Shown here piece after piece: positions 16,660-26,095 of a stretch of DNA of 64,000 bases. This DNA comes from Paracoccus saliphilus (lineage in GTDB: Bacteria > Pseudomonadota > Alphaproteobacteria > Rhodobacterales > Rhodobacteraceae). The translations under genes and the position numbers were made by a program. How positions within the stretch are numbered: the stretch's first letter is position 1; each line of letters begins with the position of its first letter. The stretch lies in contig NZ_CP067140.1 of the NCBI RefSeq assembly GCF_028553805.1, forward strand, positions 2,604,001-2,668,000, given 5' to 3'. The notes beneath the pieces are model-generated. The model did not search any database. It was given only the letters and a program-made list of their open reading frames with translations, and was not told the origin of the DNA.

Positions 16660-17486
16660 GTCGGCCTGCGTCGAATGGTGATGGTGGAAAACGGATCGTC
16701 CTGCCGTATCTCCAGCTTGCCCTCCCTGGCAAGCTCCAGTGAGGCGGCGAAGGTCGCGGCAGTGGCCGAGCGGCGGCGTGCGCCCTGTCCCTCCCAGCCA
16801 TCGGGTAGGAAATCCGACAGATCGGTCCAATCCCCCGCAAAGCCGATCATCCGGCGGATGCGTTCCAAGGCCTGTTCCATGGTAAAGACGTCCTGCCGGT
16901 CGAAAGCATAGGGGCGGAACTCGTCGCGCGTCTTGAGCCGCGCATAGGCGCGCATCAGGTCGATCAGCCCGGCCTGCCATTCGGTCCGCCGCTTGCGGGT
17001 CACCGTTTCGGGTGCGCCACGCTGAAAGCGGCTGATGCCCAACCGGTCGCGCCCCATCAGCCGGGCCGCCGATTGCCGCATCGCGTCCAGCCGTTCCAGC
17101 TGAAAGGCCAGATGCGCGGCCATGTCCTCGGCACTCGGCCCCTCTGCCTCGGGATCGGGCGGCAGCAGCAGGCGCGATTTCAGGAAGGCGAGCCAAGCCG
17201 CCATGACCAGGTAATCGGCGGCCAGTTCGATCCGCAGGGCGCGAGCTTGCTCGACAAAGGTCAGGTATTGCTCGGCCAGATGCAGGACCGAGATTTTCAT
17301 CAGATCGACCTTCTGCGTCCGGGCCAGCGTCAGCAGCAGGTCAAGCGGCCCCTCGTAGCCATCGACATCGACGATCAGTGCCTCTTCGGCGCGGCGTTCG
17401 GCAACAGTTTCGGCATCGAAGGAAGCCACGAGCGGCCCGTCCGGTACGGGCTTCAGATAGGGCACGTTTTTGACAGGCTTGGCCAT
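16656..17486 (-). CDS. scpA: Segregation and condensation protein A
   Basis: A 276-residue kleisin. The N-terminal kleisin signature is clear: DVDGYEGPLDLLLTLARTQK, then VDLMKISVLHLAEQYLTFVE and DYLVMAAWLAFLKSRLLLPP. The C-terminal winged helix ends in KLEIRQDDPFSTITIRRRPT. ScpA bridges SMC heads and binds ScpB. The gene overlaps scpB by 4 bases and follows nagZ by 53 bases on the same strand. Confidence 0.96.
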   Translation of the reverse strand: MAKPVKNVPYLKPVPDGPLVASFDAETVAERRAEEALIVDVDGYEGPLDLLLTLARTQKVDLMKISVLHLAEQYLTFVEQARALRIELAADYLVMAAWLAFLKSRLLLPPDPEAEGPSAEDMAAHLAFQLERLDAMRQSAARLMGRDRLGISRFQRGAPETVTRKRRTEWQAGLIDLMRAYARLKTRDEFRPYAFDRQDVFTMEQALERIRRMIGFAGDWTDLSDFLPDGWEGQGARRRSATAATFAASLELAREGKLEIRQDDPFSTITIRRRPT

Positions 17487-17539
17487 CTCAGCCCCCGCTA
17501 GCGGTCAGGCTGACAGAGTCCGCCCTTGACGGCACGGAG

Positions 17540-18535
17540 TCAAGCGGCGCCACTATCGGGCAGCATCGCGCGATACTCGGCCATCAGCGCATCCAGATCG
17601 GCGGGCTCGGGCGGGCGGCGCATGGCCAGCGCGGCATCGGCACGGCGCTGCGCGTCAGGGGACATGCTTCCGGCGGCCGCGACAACGGGCTCCATCGTGC
17701 CGATATCACCATTGCAATGCAGCACCAGGTCGCAGCCTGCCGCGATCGAGGCGGCGGCGCGCTCCGGCTCGGTTCCCGATAGGGCGTTCATGCCGATATC
17801 ATCCGTCACCAGCAACCCATCGAACGCGATCTTGTTGCGGATGATGGCAACCATGCGGGCCGAGGAGGTCGCCGGGGCGTCATCCAGGGCGGCAAAGCGG
17901 ATATGCCCGGTCATGCCCATCGGCAAATCGTTTAGCGCCCGGAACGGGGCGAAATCCAGCGCGTCGAGCTCATCCTCGCCAACGGATACCATCGGCAGGT
18001 CATGATGGCTGTCGGCCACGGCCCGGCCATGGCCAGGCATGTGTTTCATGATCGGCAGAACCCCTGCCGCCAGCAATCCATCGGCTGCGGCCCGCCCCAG
18101 TTCGGCGACCCGGGCAGGATCGGTGCCGAAACAGCGGTTGCGCAGGAATGGATGCGTGTCGGCCTGTGCCACGTCCAGCGTCGGCGCGCAATCGGAATCG
18201 ATCCCCGCGTCGCGCAGTTCGGCCCCGATCAACCGATAGCGGAGCCACATCGCCCTTGCGCCCGCCTCGGCCTGATCCAGCGGAGCGGGCCATTCGCGCC
18301 AATGCGGGGCACGCAGACGTTGCACCCGCCCGCCTTCCTGATCGACGGTCACGATGGCGTCACGGCCCACCGCATCGCGCAGATCGCCTGTCAGGCGGCG
18401 AAGCTGCTCGGGGTTTTCGACATTGCGGGCGAAAAGGATAAAGCCCCATGGATCGGCCGAACGAAAGAAATCACGCTCGGCCGGGGCAAGGCGGGTCCCG
18501 GCGATTCCGCCGAGGATCGTGGCGCTGCAATTCAC
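17540..18535 (-). CDS. nagZ: Beta-N-acetylhexosaminidase NagZ (GH3)
   Basis: A 331-residue cytoplasmic glycosidase that removes GlcNAc from anhydromuropeptides in peptidoglycan recycling. The start is GTG at 18535, overlapping the SPOR gene by 4 bases. GH3 motifs: DPWGFILFARNVENPEQLRR, VTVDQEGGRVQRLR and KHMPGHGRAVADSHHDLPMV, which holds the His/Asp pair that acts as general acid/base in NagZ, and LVTDDIGMNAL, which holds the nucleophile Asp. The length is usual. Confidence 0.95.
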   Translation of the reverse strand: MNCSATILGGIAGTRLAPAERDFFRSADPWGFILFARNVENPEQLRRLTGDLRDAVGRDAIVTVDQEGGRVQRLRAPHWREWPAPLDQAEAGARAMWLRYRLIGAELRDAGIDSDCAPTLDVAQADTHPFLRNRCFGTDPARVAELGRAAADGLLAAGVLPIMKHMPGHGRAVADSHHDLPMVSVGEDELDALDFAPFRALNDLPMGMTGHIRFAALDDAPATSSARMVAIIRNKIAFDGLLVTDDIGMNALSGTEPERAAASIAAGCDLVLHCNGDIGTMEPVVAAAGSMSPDAQRRADAALAMRRPPEPADLDALMAEYRAMLPDSGAA

Positions 18536-19725
18536 TGGGAAGCGAGGGCGATACAGTCGGTACCGCCGGCCTTCATCGCGGCACAGAAGCTCTGGGCGTC
18601 CGAACCGCTGTCAAAGCCCGCCACCCGCAGCCGCCAGAAGGTCCGGCCATTCGACTTGTGCTGCTGGATCAACTGACCCTTGCCAGAAAAGAGAGAACCA
18701 AATTTCCCCGAAAGGCGGTTCCATTCGCTTTCCGCGACGGCATTGCTGTCGAACGCGCCGATCTGAACCACGGGGCCGCCCGAAGAGGCGACCTTCACCG
18801 GTTCCGGTGTAGCCTCCTGAGCCGCCGAAGCGGCATCGGCGGGACGCGCGGCGGGCGCCTCGGCGGCAGCGGTGGCCGCAACAGGTTCGCTTGCGGCGCT
18901 CTCACTGGCCGCCGGCGTCGGGGCCGCGACGGATGCCGTACGTGGCCGACGCGCGGGTCGGGTCGAACTTGCCAAGGCGCCGGAATCGGTGACCTTCTGT
19001 GCCTCTGCCAGCGCAGCGGTGATTGCGGCAGCCTGCGCGGGCACACCGTTCTCATCCGTCACGACCTCGTTGACCGGGCCTTCGCTGGCCGGTGCATCGA
19101 CGATTTCGGCACTCGCGACTGCGCTTTCAGCGGCGGCGTGCTCGGCCGCGGCCGCGGCTTCCGCCTCGGTCTGCGCCTGCCTCTCGCTATCGGAAAGCGG
19201 CGCGACCGGCTCGCCAGCGAAGCTGAGCGGAACGTCGGATTGCTGTGACGGCTCGCGGGCGGTCAAGCCGAACTCGCCCATCGCCACGTCATCGTCGGTC
19301 AATCCGGCGACGGCGGGGGCAATTGCCACCTGGTCGATCGGGGCTGGATCGGCACCCTCGGCGACATCGTTCACCGCGTAACCGGTATAGCTAGTCAGCT
19401 CCCCGCCCGGATCCTCGGGCGTGGTGCGGGCCTCGCCCTGAAGCGCATGAATGACCGGCACACCCGAGACATCGCGAGATACCAGTTGCCACCCCCAGAC
19501 CATCAGCCCAATCATCAGGGCGACCGAAGCCAGCGCCCCCAGATAATGGGTCAGCCTTGCGAGACGTGTCGTGAGACTTTCGGCCCCCTCGGGATCCGCC
19601 GCAAACCGAACATCGTCCGGATGGGCAGACTCATCGTCCCAACCGCCTTGATCATACGAGAATTCGCGCCGCACCTTGTGCCGCGAGAAAACATATCCGC
19701 CTTCGCGGAAGTCCATCACTGCCAT
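18532..19725 (-). CDS. SPOR-domain membrane protein
   Basis: A 397-residue single-pass protein. The N-terminal ~60 residues are cytoplasmic, followed by a helix at ~62-82 (LGALASVALMIGLMVWGWQL), a long Ala/Glu/Pro-rich linker and a C-terminal SPOR domain (~318-395: GPVVQIGAFDSNAVAESEWN to FDSGSDAQSFCAAMKAGGTD). SPOR domains bind denuded peptidoglycan at the division septum. It is coupled to nagZ by a 4-base overlap, and the argS-SPOR-nagZ-scpAB order is a recurring one in Rhodobacteraceae. The linker length is probably variable and its sequence low-complexity. Confidence 0.93.
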   Translation of the reverse strand: MAVMDFREGGYVFSRHKVRREFSYDQGGWDDESAHPDDVRFAADPEGAESLTTRLARLTHYLGALASVALMIGLMVWGWQLVSRDVSGVPVIHALQGEARTTPEDPGGELTSYTGYAVNDVAEGADPAPIDQVAIAPAVAGLTDDDVAMGEFGLTAREPSQQSDVPLSFAGEPVAPLSDSERQAQTEAEAAAAAEHAAAESAVASAEIVDAPASEGPVNEVVTDENGVPAQAAAITAALAEAQKVTDSGALASSTRPARRPRTASVAAPTPAASESAASEPVAATAAAEAPAARPADAASAAQEATPEPVKVASSGGPVVQIGAFDSNAVAESEWNRLSGKFGSLFSGKGQLIQQHKSNGRTFWRLRVAGFDSGSDAQSFCAAMKAGGTDCIALASQ

Positions 19726-19799
19726 AGCCTGCCTGCCTGCCGGTTGACCCGGCTTAACCGTTAACTGCTCATTTCACACCGTCAGGGGCACCTTGTGAA

Positions 19800-21542
19800 T
19801 CAGCGCATTTCCTCTGCCGGAGTGACACCCAAGATAGCGAACCCGCATGAAATGACAACGCCAACAGCCCGGACAAGAGCGATTTTTGCCTGCGATGTGT
19901 CGAAATCGCCATCCTGTATAAAGCGCAGGCTGGTATCGTCATTGCCGCGATTCCACAGCGAATGCAGGTCCGAGGCGAGTTCGTAAAGGAAAAATGCGAC
20001 GCGATGCGGCTCATGCGCGCGGGCGGCATGCTCTACAATGCGTGGCCATTCGGCAACTTTTTTGGCCAAGTCAAGCTCGGCGGGATGCGATATACGCGAA
20101 AGATCGGCAGCCAGCAGCGCCTCGTCAGAGACATCGATCCCCGCTTCCCGCGCCCGCCGAAGCACCGAATGAACCCGCGCGCTGGCATATTGCACATACC
20201 AGACGGGATTGTCCTTGGACTGCTCCAGCACCTTGGCAAAATCGAAATCCAAGGCTGCGTCGTTCTTGCGCGTCAACATGATGAAGCGGGTCACATCGGC
20301 CCCCGCCTCTTCGACCACGTCACGCAGGGTGACGAAAGTTCCGGCGCGCTTGGACATCTTGAACGGCTCGCCGTTCTTGAACAGTTTGACCAGCTGGATC
20401 AGCTTGATGTCCAGCGGCACGCGACCGTTGGACAATGCCTTCACCGCCGCGTTCATCCGCTTCACATAGCCGCCGTGATCGGCGCCGAACACATCGATCA
20501 ACTGGTCGAAACCGCGATCGATCTTGTCCCAGTGATAGGCGATATCTGGGGCGAAATAGGTCCAAGCCCCATCCGATTTCTGGATCGGCCGGTCCACATC
20601 GTCGCCATGCGCCGTCGAGCGGAACAGCGTCTGCTCACGTGCCTCCCAATCCTCGGGCAACTTGCCCTTGGGCGGCTCCAGCGTACCGCGATAGATCAGC
20701 CCGGCACTCTTCAGCCGGTCGATCGCCGCCTCTATCCTGCCGGTGCCGTAAAGCGCCTTCTCGCTGGAATAGACATCCATCCGCACGCCGAGCGCCGCCA
20801 GATCCGCACGGATCATCTCCATCATCGCGTCGGTGGCGAAATCGCGGATCTCTGCCAACCATTCCGATTCCGGCCTGTCGAGCAGGCTGTCGCCATATTT
20901 CGCCTTGAGCGTCTCTCCGACCGGGATCAGGTAATCGCCGGGATAAAGCCCCTCGCTGATCTCGGGCTCCAGCCCGTTGGCCTCGCGGTAACGCTCATAG
21001 GCCGACCGCGCCAGCACATCGACCTGCGAGCCGCCATCATTGACGTAATATTCGCGGGTCACGTCATGGCCCGAGAAATCCAGCAGATTGGCCAGTGTAT
21101 CACCGAACACCGCCCCCCGGACATGGCCGACATGCATCGGCCCGGTGGGATTGGCGCTGACGAATTCGACATTGACCTTGGCGCCCTGCCCGACCAGCGA
21201 GCGCCCGAAATCCTGTCCGCCACGGATCGCATTGCGCAGCATCTCCTGCCAGACATCCGGGGCAAGACGCAGGTTCAGAAAGCCCGGTCCCGCCACCTCG
21301 GTGCTCGAAATGCGCGGATCGGTCAGCCTCGCGGCAAGTTTCTCGGCAATGTCGCGCGGCTTCATCCCGGCCGGCTTGGCCAGCACCATGGCGGCATTGG
21401 TCGCCATATCGCCATGCGCCGGATCGCGTGGAGGCTCGACGGCCACATTCGCGTAATCCAGGCCAGCGGGCAATTCCCCCGCCTGTGCCATCTGCTCCAG
21501 CGCCGCGACGACCACGCCGCGAAGATCGGTGAAAAGGTTCAT
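19800..21542 (-). CDS. argS: Arginyl-tRNA synthetase
   Basis: A 580-residue class I synthetase that charges tRNA-Arg. The Arg-S N-terminal additional domain is at the start ([20 protein letters not shown]). The HIGH motif is HVGH in [20 protein letters not shown], and KMSKR is present in [20 protein letters not shown]. The C-terminal DALR anticodon-binding domain includes [20 protein letters not shown] and [17 protein letters not shown]. The length and order are standard. The SPOR gene starts 74 bases downstream. Confidence 0.98.
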   Translation of the reverse strand: MNLFTDLRGVVVAALEQMAQAGELPAGLDYANVAVEPPRDPAHGDMATNAAMVLAKPAGMKPRDIAEKLAARLTDPRISSTEVAGPGFLNLRLAPDVWQEMLRNAIRGGQDFGRSLVGQGAKVNVEFVSANPTGPMHVGHVRGAVFGDTLANLLDFSGHDVTREYYVNDGGSQVDVLARSAYERYREANGLEPEISEGLYPGDYLIPVGETLKAKYGDSLLDRPESEWLAEIRDFATDAMMEMIRADLAALGVRMDVYSSEKALYGTGRIEAAIDRLKSAGLIYRGTLEPPKGKLPEDWEAREQTLFRSTAHGDDVDRPIQKSDGAWTYFAPDIAYHWDKIDRGFDQLIDVFGADHGGYVKRMNAAVKALSNGRVPLDIKLIQLVKLFKNGEPFKMSKRAGTFVTLRDVVEEAGADVTRFIMLTRKNDAALDFDFAKVLEQSKDNPVWYVQYASARVHSVLRRAREAGIDVSDEALLAADLSRISHPAELDLAKKVAEWPRIVEHAARAHEPHRVAFFLYELASDLHSLWNRGNDDTSLRFIQDGDFDTSQAKIALVRAVGVVISCGFAILGVTPAEEMR

Positions 21543-21614
21543 TTTCGGCTTCCTGACTGATCAGCGCGGGTTAACGCCTGTGACCGGGGGAGGTCAACCA
21601 TGCAGCACCGGATC

Positions 21615-21720
21615 GCGTCCCGCAACGGCAGGGGAATTTCGCGTCCCGTCGCCGGGTGGTTCTCGAACCAGTGGCGCACCACCCGACGCCCCCCTGCAGG
21701 ATATTTGCATGAAGAAGAAG
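21615..21720 (+). repeat. GATATTTG-hairpin repeat, copy 4 (long form)
   Basis: A 106-bp long form. It has GCGTCCCGC at 21615 and a second GCGTCCCGTCG at 21641. A CGGGTGGT/ACCACCCG stem encloses TCTCGAACCAGTGGCGC, and it ends AGGATATTTGCATGAAGAAG plus AAG. It lies between argS and the antiporter gene, AAG end towards the antiporter 3' end. Confidence 0.85.
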
Positions 21721-21806
21721 CGGTATTTCCCACAGCGTTTCAAGCCATTCTGGGACGCAAGACCGATATCCGTCTTGCCGGGAACGCGTTTATTCGCCGG
21801 GCTTTC

Positions 21807-23723
21807 TCACTCCTCCACCGTCACGCTGCCATTGCCTTCGCCGCGCTTGACGGCCTCGGCTTCGGCCTTTGCCTTTTCCTTCGTCTCCTCCCGCGCCTCG
21901 TTCTCGCGGGCGATCTGCTCGGCGGCCTCGGGGGGCAATAGCGAGATAATGCGCGCGTCAGGGCGGTCCACCAGATCGTCGTCGCTCTCGACGAACCATA
22001 ATTGCCGGTTCGAGACCACGGCCAGCGGGATGGCGGTCTCGCGGGCCCGCCGCCAGTCCTCGAGACGATATTCCTCGGTCAGGCGCGTGGTGCGGAAACT
22101 CCAGCCCTTGGCCAGCAATTCCAGGTATTCCGCCAATGTGCGGTTGCCATTGACCGCCTTCCCGCCAAGCTGGCTAGGCAGGGCATGGCGGGCGCGCTCT
22201 TCCTTGTGGCGGGCAAGCTGCCAGATCGACTCGCGGCCGAATTCCGGGCCCAGATCGGTGGCGACCAGCGTGTTATAGGCGTCGTTGTCCGAGGCCGCGA
22301 GAATGCCGCCAAAGGCGATGAATTCGACATTATGCTCGGCTGCCTCGCCCAGGATATCGCCGTAGAAGACTGGTAACCCGGCGACACGGGCGCTGCGCAG
22401 GTGATCGCGGTTCGGATCGGTGATCAGCACATCGACCTCGGCCTTTTCCAGCGCAGCCGCCAGCCCGGTCGCGAATTGCGAGCCGCCGACGATCAGCAAT
22501 CCCGGTTTATCGCCCGAGGACAGGTCCAGCCGCCTTGCGAATGGCGCCAGCGTGAAACCATGCAGGACCACCGTGGTCAGGACCAGCACGAAAGCCAGCG
22601 GAGCGATCAGCGCGCCATCGGCGATACCCTCGGCCACCAGCCTCTCGGCGAAAACGCCCGAGACGGCGACCAGCACTACCCCGCGCGGGCCGGTAAAGGC
22701 GATCAACATCCGCTCCTTCATCGGCAGGTTGGTCCCGATCAGCGAGGCCAGCACCGTCAGCGGGCGCGCCACCAGCACGACCAGCGCCACGAACAGTCCC
22801 GCCCGCCACCAGTTCAGTTGCGCCAGCGTCTCGAACTGGATCCCCGCCCCCATCAGGATGAATACGCCCGAGACCAGCAGGATCGTCGCATGTTCCTTGA
22901 AGCGGTAAAGCTCGTGATAGCTGGGCAGATCGGCATTGGCGATCATCAGCCCCATCACCGTCACGGCCAGCAGGCCGCTTTCATGCAGCAAGCTGTCGGA
23001 GGAGGCGAAAACCGCCAGCACCACGACGAACAACAGCGGCACCTTCATGTATTCCGGCACCCAGCCCCGGCGGAACGCCTGCACCACCGCGTATCCGGCC
23101 AGCCCACCTATCAGCACTGCAAAGCCGATACCGACGACCAACTGTCCCAAGGCTGCGCCCCATGCGAGGCCGGTATTGCGGATCAGCACGATCTCGAGCG
23201 CCAGCACCGCGACCAGCGCACCGATCGGATCGTTGACGATGCCCTCCCATTGCAGCACCTGCGCCGGGCGCGATGTCAGCTTGGCCTGCCGCAGCAGGGG
23301 GGCGATGACGGTCGGGCCAGTGACGATCATGATTCCGCCGAAGACGATGGCGGCCTCCCATCCCGATCCGGCGCCGAAGACCAGCGCCAGCGACGAGGTG
23401 ATCCAGCCGAGCGGGGCACCGATATAGACCAGCCGCCGCACGGCAGGACGCGCATCGGCCAGCTTCTTGAAACTGAGCGTCAGCCCGCCCTCGAACAGGA
23501 TGACTGCCACGGCCAGCGCGATCATCGGCTGGATGATCGTGCCCAGGTCACGGGCCGGAACGAAAACTCCGGTCACCGGGCCGAGCATCAGCCCCGCGCC
23601 CAGCATCAGCACGATTGCCGGAAGCCTGAAGCGCCATGCGAGCCATTGCGCCGCCACGCCCGCGACGCCGACCACGGCGAATGCCTGTACCGGGCTGATC
23701 CCGCCGGTCAATTCGGTTGCCAT
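21807..23723 (-). CDS. Cation:proton antiporter, CPA family, with C-terminal nucleotide-binding-like domain
   Basis: A 638-residue protein from the ATG at 23723 (MATELTGGISPVQAFAVVGV), chosen because AAGGGACAG precedes it. The N-terminal ~400 residues contain ~12 helices of an NhaP/CPA1-type exchanger, including LGPVTGVFVPARDLGTIIQP, MIVTGPTVIAPLLRQ and FTGPRGVVLVAVSGVFAERL. A Rossmann-like RCK/TrkA-N domain follows (KPGLLIVGGSQFATGLAAAL, VLITDPNRDHLRSARVAGLP), then a C-terminal segment and a charged Glu/Lys tail. It would exchange Na+ or K+ for H+, with possible ligand gating by the Rossmann domain; the ion is unknown. Confidence 0.9.
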   Translation of the reverse strand: MATELTGGISPVQAFAVVGVAGVAAQWLAWRFRLPAIVLMLGAGLMLGPVTGVFVPARDLGTIIQPMIALAVAVILFEGGLTLSFKKLADARPAVRRLVYIGAPLGWITSSLALVFGAGSGWEAAIVFGGIMIVTGPTVIAPLLRQAKLTSRPAQVLQWEGIVNDPIGALVAVLALEIVLIRNTGLAWGAALGQLVVGIGFAVLIGGLAGYAVVQAFRRGWVPEYMKVPLLFVVVLAVFASSDSLLHESGLLAVTVMGLMIANADLPSYHELYRFKEHATILLVSGVFILMGAGIQFETLAQLNWWRAGLFVALVVLVARPLTVLASLIGTNLPMKERMLIAFTGPRGVVLVAVSGVFAERLVAEGIADGALIAPLAFVLVLTTVVLHGFTLAPFARRLDLSSGDKPGLLIVGGSQFATGLAAALEKAEVDVLITDPNRDHLRSARVAGLPVFYGDILGEAAEHNVEFIAFGGILAASDNDAYNTLVATDLGPEFGRESIWQLARHKEERARHALPSQLGGKAVNGNRTLAEYLELLAKGWSFRTTRLTEEYRLEDWRRARETAIPLAVVSNRQLWFVESDDDLVDRPDARIISLLPPEAAEQIARENEAREETKEKAKAEAEAVKRGEGNGSVTVEE

Positions 23724-23980
23724 CACTGTCCCTTTACGACTGTCTTCCCGCGAAACCTGCATCGCCACAGCCGATTGCGCAAGCATGAGTATGGGCCGCG
23801 CAATTGTCCTCAAAGATTGACGTTGCAGCCGGTTTAGTCTAGCGAGTGCCTGCCCGCATCCGGCGGGCCGACCGAAGGGGCGTGCGGATATGCGTCCCAT
23901 GACAGCCGCGAAGCGCTATCCGGGCGCACGGCATGGAACGCATCGCGCGACATTCGCGCGACATCTTGAGAAAGTCCCCG

Positions 23981-26089
23981 ATGACGAAATTCTCCGACCT
24001 GAAGCTTGACCCCAAGGTTTTGAAAGCGATTACCGAGGCGGGATACGAAAACCCGACTCCCATTCAGGCCGGGGCGATTCCGCCGGCCCTGGAGGGGCGC
24101 GACGTGCTGGGGATCGCCCAGACCGGCACCGGCAAGACCGCCAGCTTCACCCTGCCGATGATCACGATGCTGGGTCGTGGGCGCGCGCGGGCGCGTATGC
24201 CGCGCAGCCTCGTGCTCTGCCCGACGCGGGAACTCGCCGCGCAGGTGGCCGAGAATTTCGATATCTACGCCAAACATACGCGGCTGACCAAGGCGCTGCT
24301 GATCGGCGGCGTCTCCTTCGGCGAGCAGGACAAGCTGATCGACCGCGGCGTCGATGTACTGATCGCCACGCCCGGCCGCCTGCTGGACCATTTCGAGCGC
24401 GGCAAGCTGCTGTTGACCGGCGTGCAGATCATGGTCGTGGACGAGGCCGACCGGATGCTCGACATGGGTTTCATCCCCGATATCGAGCGGATCTTCCAGC
24501 TGACGCCCTTCACCCGCCAGACACTGTTCTTCAGCGCCACGATGGCGCCCGAGATCGAACGGATCACCAACACCTTCCTGCATGCCCCCGAGCGGATCGA
24601 GGTCGCACGCCAGGCCACCGCCAGCGAGACCATCACGCAGCGGCTGGTCGAGATCGCTCCCGCCCGCCGGGACCAGGCGGTCAAGCAAAAGCGCGAACTC
24701 CTGCGCGCGCTGATCGATGCCGAAGGCGAAGCGCTGACCAATGCGATCATTTTCTGCAACCGCAAGACGGATGTGGATATCGTCGCAAAATCGCTGAAGA
24801 AATACGGCTATGATGCCGCGCCGATCCATGGCGACCTGGATCAGAGCCACCGGACCCGGACGCTGGATGGTTTCCGGGACGGCAGCCTGAAACTGCTGGT
24901 CGCCTCGGATGTCGCCGCGCGGGGGCTCGATATCCCCGCTGTCAGCCATGTCATCAATTTCGATCTGCCCAGCCATGCCGAGGATTACATCCACCGTATC
25001 GGCCGCACCGGCCGGGCGGGCCGCAAGGGCACCGCGATCAGCATCGGCACCTCGGCGGATGACAAATATCTGTCGGCCATCGAAACGCTGGTCAAGCAAA
25101 GTCTGCCGCGTGTATCGCTCCCGGAAGGTTTCTCCCCTTCCGAAGAGTCGCGTTCCGCACCCCGCGAAGACCGCAAGGACAGCCGCGGCAGCACGCGCCG
25201 TCGTGGTAGCCGCCGTGACGATGAACGCTCGCAAGATAGGGACCGCCCGCAGGACCGGGACCGCCAGCAGGACAAGCCGGACACCCGCTCGTCAGGCGAC
25301 CGCCGCACTCCCGCCGAAGCCGAGGCGCCGAAACCCGAGCGCGGCAACCAACGGCGCGACGACCGCCGCCGTGGACGCGGCGAGGATCGTGGTCCGGCAG
25401 TGGTCGGCATGGGCAACCATGTCCCCGAATTCATGCTGGTCAGCCTGCGCTCGGCCACCGACAGCGCAGCGGTAGACCGTGACGACGCGCCCGAAGCGGC
25501 GGATCAGCAAGTAGCGGAAAAACCGGCGGAGGCGCCCGCGAAGCCAAAGCGCACACGTCGCAAATCCTCGAAATCGACCGATCAGGCGAAGACGGAGCAG
25601 AAAGCCGAGGACGCGCCGGTGCCTCAGGAAACGGCAACCGGGGAAACGGCTTCCAAGGAGGCCACGGTAGAGGATCAGGCGGCACAAGACGCCGTGGAAT
25701 CCGCCCCCGCGAAACCCAAGCGCACGCGCCGCAAGAAATCCGAGGCGACGGAAACCGCCGACGCGCCCGAAGCTGCCAAGGCCTCCGAAACCGCCCCCGC
25801 TGCCGAAGAACCCAAGCCGCGCAAGACCCGCTCGCGCAGCAGCAGCAAGGCCAAGACCGAGGAAAAACCGGCGGAAACCGGCGAAGAGGCGCCGAAACCC
25901 AAGCGCAGCACGCGCCGCAAGAAAGCGGACGACGCCCCGGAAGCCGAGGCCGACAGCAAGGCGGAAACCGCCGCGCCCAAGCTCAAGACGACGCGCAGCC
26001 GGCGCAAGAAGACCGACGAGCCTGCGACTGACAGCGGCAGCGATCCGCAGCCGGTGCCGTCCGAGACCGCCGACAGTTCCGACTCGTGA
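23981..26089 (+). CDS. DEAD-box RNA helicase with long repetitive basic tail
   Basis: A 702-residue protein from the ATG at 23981 (MTKFSDLKLDPKVLKAITEA). The helicase core (~1-380) has the Q motif (ENPTPIQ), AQTGTGKT, PTRELA, VDEADRMLDMGF, FSATM, VASDVAARGLDIP and HRIGRTGRAG. This fits RhlE/DeaD-type enzymes that remodel RNA and ribosome precursors. The C-terminal ~320 residues are low-complexity: an Arg/Asp-rich block, then about five spaced basic modules of the type PKRTRRKK in an acidic/Ala/Thr background, which probably bind RNA. It is 6 bases upstream of lnt. Confidence 0.95.
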   Translation: MTKFSDLKLDPKVLKAITEAGYENPTPIQAGAIPPALEGRDVLGIAQTGTGKTASFTLPMITMLGRGRARARMPRSLVLCPTRELAAQVAENFDIYAKHTRLTKALLIGGVSFGEQDKLIDRGVDVLIATPGRLLDHFERGKLLLTGVQIMVVDEADRMLDMGFIPDIERIFQLTPFTRQTLFFSATMAPEIERITNTFLHAPERIEVARQATASETITQRLVEIAPARRDQAVKQKRELLRALIDAEGEALTNAIIFCNRKTDVDIVAKSLKKYGYDAAPIHGDLDQSHRTRTLDGFRDGSLKLLVASDVAARGLDIPAVSHVINFDLPSHAEDYIHRIGRTGRAGRKGTAISIGTSADDKYLSAIETLVKQSLPRVSLPEGFSPSEESRSAPREDRKDSRGSTRRRGSRRDDERSQDRDRPQDRDRQQDKPDTRSSGDRRTPAEAEAPKPERGNQRRDDRRRGRGEDRGPAVVGMGNHVPEFMLVSLRSATDSAAVDRDDAPEAADQQVAEKPAEAPAKPKRTRRKSSKSTDQAKTEQKAEDAPVPQETATGETASKEATVEDQAAQDAVESAPAKPKRTRRKKSEATETADAPEAAKASETAPAAEEPKPRKTRSRSSSKAKTEEKPAETGEEAPKPKRSTRRKKADDAPEAEADSKAETAAPKLKTTRSRRKKTDEPATDSGSDPQPVPSETADSSDS

Positions 26090-26095
26090 TCCGGT

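Noticed and set aside
19962..23837. Large plus-strand frames opposite argS and the antiporter gene
   Set aside because: Same cause: antisense frames without family motifs, opposite well-identified genes.
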